A stretch of DNA of 64,000 nt, from assembly GCA_022841705.1 (NCBI GenBank), contig JALHQZ010000001.1:1612001-1676000 (forward strand), in the 5' to 3' direction. Under the pieces are notes generated by a model that ran no database searches, was not told the DNA's origin, and saw only the letters and a program-made list of their open reading frames with translations. The first letter of the stretch is position 1, and every line of letters begins with the position of its first letter. Below, one piece after another: positions 62,930-64,000 of the stretch. Both the position numbers and the translations under genes were made by a program. The stretch comes from Pirellulales bacterium. Lineage in GTDB: Bacteria > Planctomycetota > Planctomycetia > Pirellulales > Lacipirellulaceae.

Positions 62930-63062
62930 TGCGCCAACCAGTGTCAATGGTTGCTCGTAGGTCACTATGCCCTATGGAGCAGGCGACCGATCCGCTCCCT
63001 TCCCGTGTTGAGAGCGCTGAGCATGAAAGTGTCAGTGAATCCGGGTCCCCGCCGATCGACGC

Positions 63063-63335
63063 CCGCTGCTCGAAGTCTGCATCGGCTCGTTGGACGACAA
63101 GCTCTCGGCTCAGGCGGCCGACGCCGATGGCATCGGGCTTTGAAGCGTGCTCGACCTCGAAGGTCCGAGCCCGTCGATAGGTTCGGTGAAACAGGACCAT
63201 GGGAAGGTGAGCCTGTCGGTCATCGCCATGATCCGGCCGAACGCCGCGGGATTCGCCTACTCCCCCCGCGAACTCTGGTGCAAGCAGAGCGATGCGAAGA
63301 GGATGGTCTTCTCCCCTGAAACAGAGCCAGGGTAG
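63063..63335 (+). pseudogene. cutC: cutC (copper homeostasis) fragment with in-frame TGA
   Basis: One reading frame gives LLEVCIGSLDDKLSAQAADA, DGIGL, a TGA, then SVLDLEGPSPSIGSVK and SLSVIAMIRPNAAGFAYSPR. This follows the CutC family order (LLEVC.., ADRIEL-C, L..GG.TPS.G, MIRPR..FVYS). The TGA at 63141-63143 falls where CutC has a Cys. The frame lacks a start codon and after AYSPREL no longer matches, ending in TAG at 63333. It is therefore a decayed fragment whose 3' part was lost, probably with the arrival of the IS3 element. The bases before it (62930-63062) show nothing else. Confidence 0.72.
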
Positions 63336-63380
63336 ATTAGAGAATCGTATCCGGGCGTAGCCCGGAAAGGATTCTCAGAG

Positions 63381-63659
63381 ATGAAGAAGAACCGCCACAC
63401 GACAGATCAAATTATCGAGAAGCTTCGACAAGCGGACGTGGCCCTGGGCAAGGGTCAGAAAGTGCCCGAGGTCTGCAAGTCTTTGGAGATCACGGAGCAG
63501 ACGTACTACCGCTGGCATCAGAAGTACGGCGGTATGGCGCCGGCGATGGCGAAGGAGCTGAAGGCACTGCAGCAGGAGAATGCGCGGCTGAAGAAGCTGG
63601 TGGCGAATCAAGCGTTAGACATGGAGCTATTGAAGGAAGCCGCCAAGGGAAACTGGTGA
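63381..63659 (+). CDS. IS3-family transposase OrfA
   Basis: A 92-residue protein with an N-terminal helix-turn-helix (TTDQIIEKLRQADVALGKGQ, VPEVCKSLEITEQTYYRWHQ) and a C-terminal leucine zipper (LKALQQENARLKKLVANQAL). This is the OrfA of IS3-type elements, here intact. It normally acts with OrfB through a programmed frameshift or as a separate protein. It is 45 bases after the dead cutC fragment. Confidence 0.9.
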   Translation: MKKNRHTTDQIIEKLRQADVALGKGQKVPEVCKSLEITEQTYYRWHQKYGGMAPAMAKELKALQQENARLKKLVANQALDMELLKEAAKGNW

Positions 63660-64000
63660 GCCCCGAGCGGCGGAGACGAACGGCGATCGCGGTGCGTCGC
63701 TGCTTGGGGCCTGAACGAGTTTCGGAGCGTCGGGTGTGCCGTGTGCTGGGGCAGTGCCGCAGTACGCAGCGGTACGCAGGGCGTCGTCGCGGGGACTAAG
63801 CCAGTCTGTTGGAAGAGATGCGGCGGATCGCCCGGCGGCGACCGCGTTTTGGCAGCCCAAGAGTTCACGCCACACTCTGCGAGCGTGGCTGGCAGGTCAA
63901 CCACAAGCGTGTCGAACGGCTGTAGCGGGAGGAAGGAATGCAGGCGCCGAAAAAGCAGTGTAAACGTCGGCGAACCTCCCCCTGCAGTGGCAGCGCGAAC
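63656..64000 (+). pseudogene. IS3-family transposase OrfB, broken by two stops
   Basis: The frame from the GTG at 63656 gives VSPERRRRTAIAVRRCLG, then VCRVLGQCRSTQRYAGRRRG, which are OrfB N-terminal blocks. It has TAA at 63797 and TAG at 63923, both in frame, with more OrfB-like sequence after each (RRPRFGSPRVHATLCERGW, VNHKRVERL). The DDE domain is beyond the window. The element is therefore inactive by itself. Confidence 0.85.

Larger units (their letters stand above)
63336..64000 (+). mobile_element. IS3-family insertion sequence, decayed and cut by the window edge
   Basis: It contains orfA (63381-63659) and a broken orfB in the next frame. Upstream, GAGAATC..GGATTCTC with GGGCG-TA-GCCC forms a hairpin at about 63340-63378, probably near the left end. 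The right end and terminal repeats lie beyond 64000, so exact borders are not known. Confidence 0.75.

Noticed and set aside
63141..63143. TGA in the cutC-like frame as a selenocysteine codon
   Set aside because: The frame has no start codon and loses family similarity soon after, so it is a decayed fragment; no SECIS-like hairpin is evident beside it.
1..64000. CRISPR arrays, rRNA genes, intact tRNA genes, riboswitches
   Set aside because: I saw no regularly spaced repeats, no rRNA sequence and no complete tRNA cloverleaf; the regions before metF, trpE and hisH show no riboswitch-like fold I could recognise.

Overview
The window comes from a planctomycete, most likely in the Pirellulales/Planctomycetia. 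The evidence is the set of planctomycete hallmark families: two DUF1549/DUF1553 cytochrome-type proteins each paired with a Tat-exported DUF1501 protein, a DUF1559 prepilin-like protein, several PEP-CTERM and dockerin-like secreted proteins, a FecR/LamG membrane protein next to an ECF sigma factor, a sulfatase and a GH78 rhamnosidase. The DNA is GC-rich, genes switch strand often, and few true operons are seen.

Left part (1-47.9 kb), chromosomal backbone. It opens with the start of a secreted sulfatase cut by the window edge and a dockerin/PEP-CTERM protein. Metabolic genes follow: pyrF, proB, a cytochrome P450, a sarcosine-oxidase-like flavoenzyme, the protein-arginine-kinase pair mcsA-mcsB, trpE, yqgE, csrA, an M24 peptidase, a first DUF1549-DUF1501 pair, rarA, hisH and an acyl-ACP-synthetase-like enzyme. 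Then come a STAS/anti-sigma-kinase pair, a MerR-controlled metal-handling pair, a GH78 rhamnosidase, a sigma-70 factor, an ABC permease/ATPase pair, two MFS carriers, metF, a diguanylate cyclase, glgP, an acyl-CoA-dehydrogenase-like protein, cysC and a TolC-family protein. Many gaps carry inverted repeats of two 25-33 bp arms. In most of these each arm is itself a small palindrome (a REP/BIME-like design), and several lie against or inside start and stop codons.

Right part (about 48-64 kb), probable genomic island. A minus-strand fragment at 47923-47977 matches the anticodon-loop-to-3'-end half of a tRNA-Leu(UAA), the usual scar of tyrosine-recombinase integration. From its orientation the island should lie to the right and an intact tRNA-Leu(UAA) should sit beyond 64 kb. 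Inside are a transposase remnant and a compact divergent cluster. On the minus strand it runs ECF sigma, FecR-LamG, DUF1549-LamG-DUF1553, DUF1501. On the plus strand it runs DUF1559, lipoprotein, PEP-CTERM protein, dockerin/PEP-CTERM protein, and a GxGYxYP-type putative glycoside hydrolase with dockerin and PEP-CTERM. I read this as a sigma/anti-sigma-controlled surface system for a polymer, probably a glycan; that function is inferred. The island's right side holds a dead cutC fragment and a decayed IS3-family element.
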